Shown in pieces: positions 28,078 through 30,697 of a DNA stretch of 30,697 nt. The notes under the pieces are model-generated. The model was not told the origin of the DNA and made no database searches. It saw nothing but the letters and a program-made list of their open reading frames with translations. The DNA is taken from positions 12,755 through 43,451 of the forward strand of contig NMRA01000604.1 of assembly GCA_002633005.1 (NCBI GenBank), written 5' to 3'. The DNA is from Phoronis australis. Lineage: Eukaryota; Phoronida; Phoronidae. Position 1 is the stretch's first letter, and the number at the start of each line of letters is the position of its first letter. The position numbers and the translations under genes were made by a program.

Positions 28078-28996
28078 GTGTTGCTGATACCGTTGTATTA
28101 TTATTTTGATAAATTTTACTAAAAGGGCGTGGTCACGTGACGATGGCAGATTGGTAGAATGCCAAAAATCACATTAGACACTCTTTCTGCTTTCAAAAAA
28201 TACATTTGTTTACTGAGTGTCTTTTATAGTTTTGTGTCGATACTGGGCTAAATAATCAGACATGTGGATAAGATTTAACATGGTCTATACCAACAGTACT
28301 TATCTGTCACGACCTGTCACTCAGACAAGACTGCACATGTGGTGGCTAATGGATTATATATCAATTGACGTTAATGAAGCCGCTTAAATAGAAATCTTAT
28401 TTTTGGACACATCATCAATAGAAAACAAATTAAGGAAATCGTCAGACTTTGTGTAGATCTATTGTGTTTCGTTAACTTTTCTAATGATCTACAATTAACC
28501 CATTATGTATTCTCTGAAATTCTAATGGGTAAAAAATCGGAATCCATGTCGTTAAATGTTAAATTCTCTTTCCTAATTGCGAATCATGTGACCCCATTTT
28601 TTGCTTTGAAAACGGATTTTTAAAAAAACCTGAAGTGCTGATGACTTCTTCCTTAAAGGATCTTTTTTAAATCTATACATAGGAAGTTACGCTGAACAAC
28701 AATACAGATCCGACAACCAATTGCCACTTCTGTTCTTTTTTGAGACATGTTTAACTTTAGAATTGTTAAGTACGGTAAATAGTGAATAGCAGAAAAAACA
28801 ACAACCTCCGAGAGTTAGCGAAATGGCGGGAAGAACTCCGCACTCACGTTAAGTTGAGAGATTATTTAGGACGGTCAAGCAAAATAGTCCAGACCAAATC
28901 TTTCGCATTGAGCTTACATTATCGGACCAACTTTGGTCCGCTTGCTAGTCCGGTCTTTTCAAGCATACAGTTGAGCACCATACTCAATTTTGACCC

Positions 28997-29096
28997 GGTC
29001 TAAATCACCTTTCAGGTTGGGTCTAAATCACCTTTCAGGTTGGGTCTAAATCACCTTTCAGGTTGGGTCTAAATCACCTTTCAGGTTGGGTCTAAA
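28997..29096. repeat. 23-bp tandem repeat
   Basis: GGGTCTAAATCACCTTTCAG plus GTT, 4.3 copies in perfect register with almost no divergence and no spacers. Confidence 0.95.
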
Positions 29097-29355
29097 ATGC
29101 TTGTGGTTGAAAAAGAATGTTAGTCCACCATGCTAAATCCGAAATGCGAAAATCCTTTAGCACCTTTGATTGTTTAGTGAAAGGGGATGTTAAGGCTTGA
29201 CCTGTCAGCAACTGTGATTTGTCAATGAACAAATACGACTACATAATTAGGCCCATAGTCAGACATTGATTGAAAACTAATTTCGCCTTTATGAGTAATT
29301 CATTACTGGTTGGTTTGTTATAATGTAAAGTAATATTCATGCATTTTGTTTCTAG

Positions 29356-29441
29356 CTATGAAGCAATTTCCAGTTCTCCAAATTCAGCTCTCCTGTTTTG
29401 CAGATGGAGAGAGGTTATTGTACATATCATTGACTTACTAG
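29356..29441 (+). CDS. Candidate terminal exon of the unidentified gene
   Basis: After TTTTGTTTCTAG, a phase-1 frame reads A-MKQFPVLQIQLSCFADG, then ERLLYISLTY and TAG. With the two preceding candidates this would complete a protein of about 79 residues. An AATAAA lies some 400 nt downstream near 29848. Highly tentative. Confidence 0.18.
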
Positions 29442-29559
29442 GGGAGCATCTAATATTTCTTTGTTGAGTCAGGACAAGTGATGAACGATTTATTGTGCCC
29501 CGCTCATCTTTTCAAATCATTTTCGTCAACATTTCGACTCAATGTGCATTACGGTGAGT

Positions 29560-29690
29560 GACGTATTTAGGGAGGGGAGTCCAAGGGGGTCATGCCCCCC
29601 CTAAAATTCTCCCAGATTCCATTTGGCAAAATCCTGGCTTATACTCTGCCCTGACCACCCCAACTCAAAATCCTGGATCCACCCCTGAAA
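29560..29690 (-). mobile_element. Diverged terminal-repeat element
   Basis: The minus strand reads CAGGGGTGGATCCAGGATTT at one end and CTCCCTAAATACGTCAC at the other, with C-rich/G-rich inner arms. The GTGGATCCAGG end resembles the element at 25691. Confidence 0.4.
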
Positions 29691-29866
29691 ACTTGCTTAT
29701 TTGGAACAAAAAGAACTGCTTAGTTTTTATTTCATTCTCCAAATTCTTCTAACATCGTTTCTCAAAATATTGTTTGATGGTAGCAATTATGTAAAACGTA
29801 CACATGGTATAAGCATGAGTTTGGTGCAATTTGTCTTGTGTGAAGAAAATAAAATTTCACTTGTCT

Positions 29867-30148
29867 GCCATACTGTGTCCGTCATACTGTGCCCGCAGTA
29901 TTGTGCCAGCCATAGTGTGCCCGCCATGCTATGGCCGCCATTCTGTGCCCGCCATACTTTGTCCACCGTAGTGTGTCAGCCATACTGTGTATGCTATACT
30001 GTGTCCGCCATACGTTGCCCACCCTAGTGTGTCCGCCATACTGTGTCTGCCATACTTTGTCCACCGTAGTGTGTTCACCAGACTGTGCCTGCCATACTGT
30101 GCCCGCCATACCGTACCCGCTATACTGTGTCTGCCATACTGTGCCCTG
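29867..30148. repeat. 14-bp minisatellite, about 20 copies
   Basis: Unit like CATACTGTGTCCGC with many variants. A marked variant pair (ATACTTTGTCCACCGTAGTG) recurs at 29954 and 30052, exactly 98 bp (seven units) apart, which indicates higher-order amplification. Open frames on both strands are by-products of the missing stop triplets. Confidence 0.9.
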
Positions 30149-30309
30149 TTTTGGTGTGATTCTATTATACTATTGGTACATTAGATTGCTACATGGTGAA
30201 CCAGTGGAACATAGTAATTATACTTATACCACAATATTAGCGTCAAATGGCAGAAAAAACCGTGTAGTAACCCATAAAGTTATCTTACTAGTGAGATAAC
30301 GATTTGGCG

Positions 30310-30395
30310 GGAAACCGAGGACGGGGTTGAACCCGGGACCCTAATATTGCTAGTCGCCGACTTTAACCACTACACCACGCAGCGACTGACGTCAT
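30310..30395 (-). mobile_element. tRNA-derived SINE, second family
   Basis: The minus strand reads GCGTGGTGTAGTGGTTAAAG (A-box-like), AATATTAGGG, then CCCGGGTTCAACCCCG (T-arm-like). Different head and tail from the family at 5331. The first part TGATGACGTCA lies just outside the head. Confidence 0.55.
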
Positions 30396-30697
30396 CAAGA
30401 GTGAAAATATAATACTTAAATGAGCACGCGCAATAATCGCACGTTCAACAAACCACATTGTACTGTACTTATACGCTACGAAAAATAAGACACATAATTT
30501 CCATAAAAATGATATCTTAATTCAGTGAAATTTTTCTCTCATGTCCTCTTACTTGTAAATCACCGATCTCCAGTTTGAATGCGGGTATCGTGTTGTCAGG
30601 ATCTTTGACTTGAGAATTATATTCAGTTACCAGTGGTAACCTACTTTAGCACATGGTAATTTCCCGGTCGAAGCTTAGCGTGTAAAAAACGTGTTTT

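Larger units (their letters stand above)
23790..30697. other. Repeat-rich right end
   Basis: Apart from the candidate exons, this region holds palindromic elements (24242, 24496), a terminal-repeat element (25691), tandem arrays (28031, 28997, 29867), a second diverged terminal-repeat element (about 29560-29690) and a SINE (30310). The stretches 24960-25680, 25870-26770, 26830-27700 and 27720-28030 show nothing I can name. Confidence 0.5.

Noticed and set aside
28997-29096. CRISPR array
   Set aside because: The units are directly adjacent with no spacers, and the genome is eukaryotic.
29701-30299. Cys/Tyr-rich proteins on either strand
   Set aside because: Produced by the 14-bp minisatellite, which has no stop triplets in several frames.

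Overview
This is a stretch of animal nuclear DNA, most likely from an invertebrate. Its two recognisable genes are split by GT..AG introns, are single-copy metazoan orthologues, and lie in AT-rich DNA full of short non-autonomous mobile elements, tRNA-derived SINEs, snap-back palindromes and minisatellites. There is no bacterial gene organisation, CRISPR array or genuine tRNA gene. The phylum cannot be fixed from the sequence; a deuterostome or lophotrochozoan invertebrate is my guess.

Layout. (1) 1-2833: upstream DNA with a G-rich purine minisatellite at the very start, two abutting perfect hairpins near 900-994, and a possible broken protein fragment on the minus strand near 1919-2118. (2) 2834-7280, plus strand: a six-exon gene for an F-box protein of the FBXO25/FBXO32 (atrogin-1) family, with a 3' UTR ending at overlapping AATAAA signals near 7869. 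(3) About 7900-10227: the space between two convergent genes, much of it probably FNBP4 3' UTR. (4) 10228-21524, minus strand: a twelve-exon orthologue of formin-binding protein 4 (FNBP4) with two WW domains, a polyproline/acidic region and the conserved C-terminal block; splice phases agree at every junction, and a single N at 13675 breaks the frame in the polyproline exon. (5) 21525-23708: upstream DNA with a SINE 75 bp before the FNBP4 start codon and a 182-bp palindrome. (6) 23709-30697: the first coding exon of an unidentified plus-strand gene, then repeat-rich DNA with a palindromic element pair, a terminal-repeat element, several tandem arrays and another SINE.

The two main genes are not known to act together. 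The F-box protein should serve as a substrate receptor in an SCF ubiquitin ligase. FNBP4 is a WW-domain protein that binds proline-rich ligands such as formins. Their tail-to-tail placement looks incidental. The most unusual material is the repeat content: a family of fold-back elements sharing the core GAGAACCAGTTT at four loci, one in an F-box intron and one in the probable FNBP4 3' UTR. I did not find a convincing new multi-gene system. Coordinates and frames come from hand reading, so exon edges may be off by a base or so.
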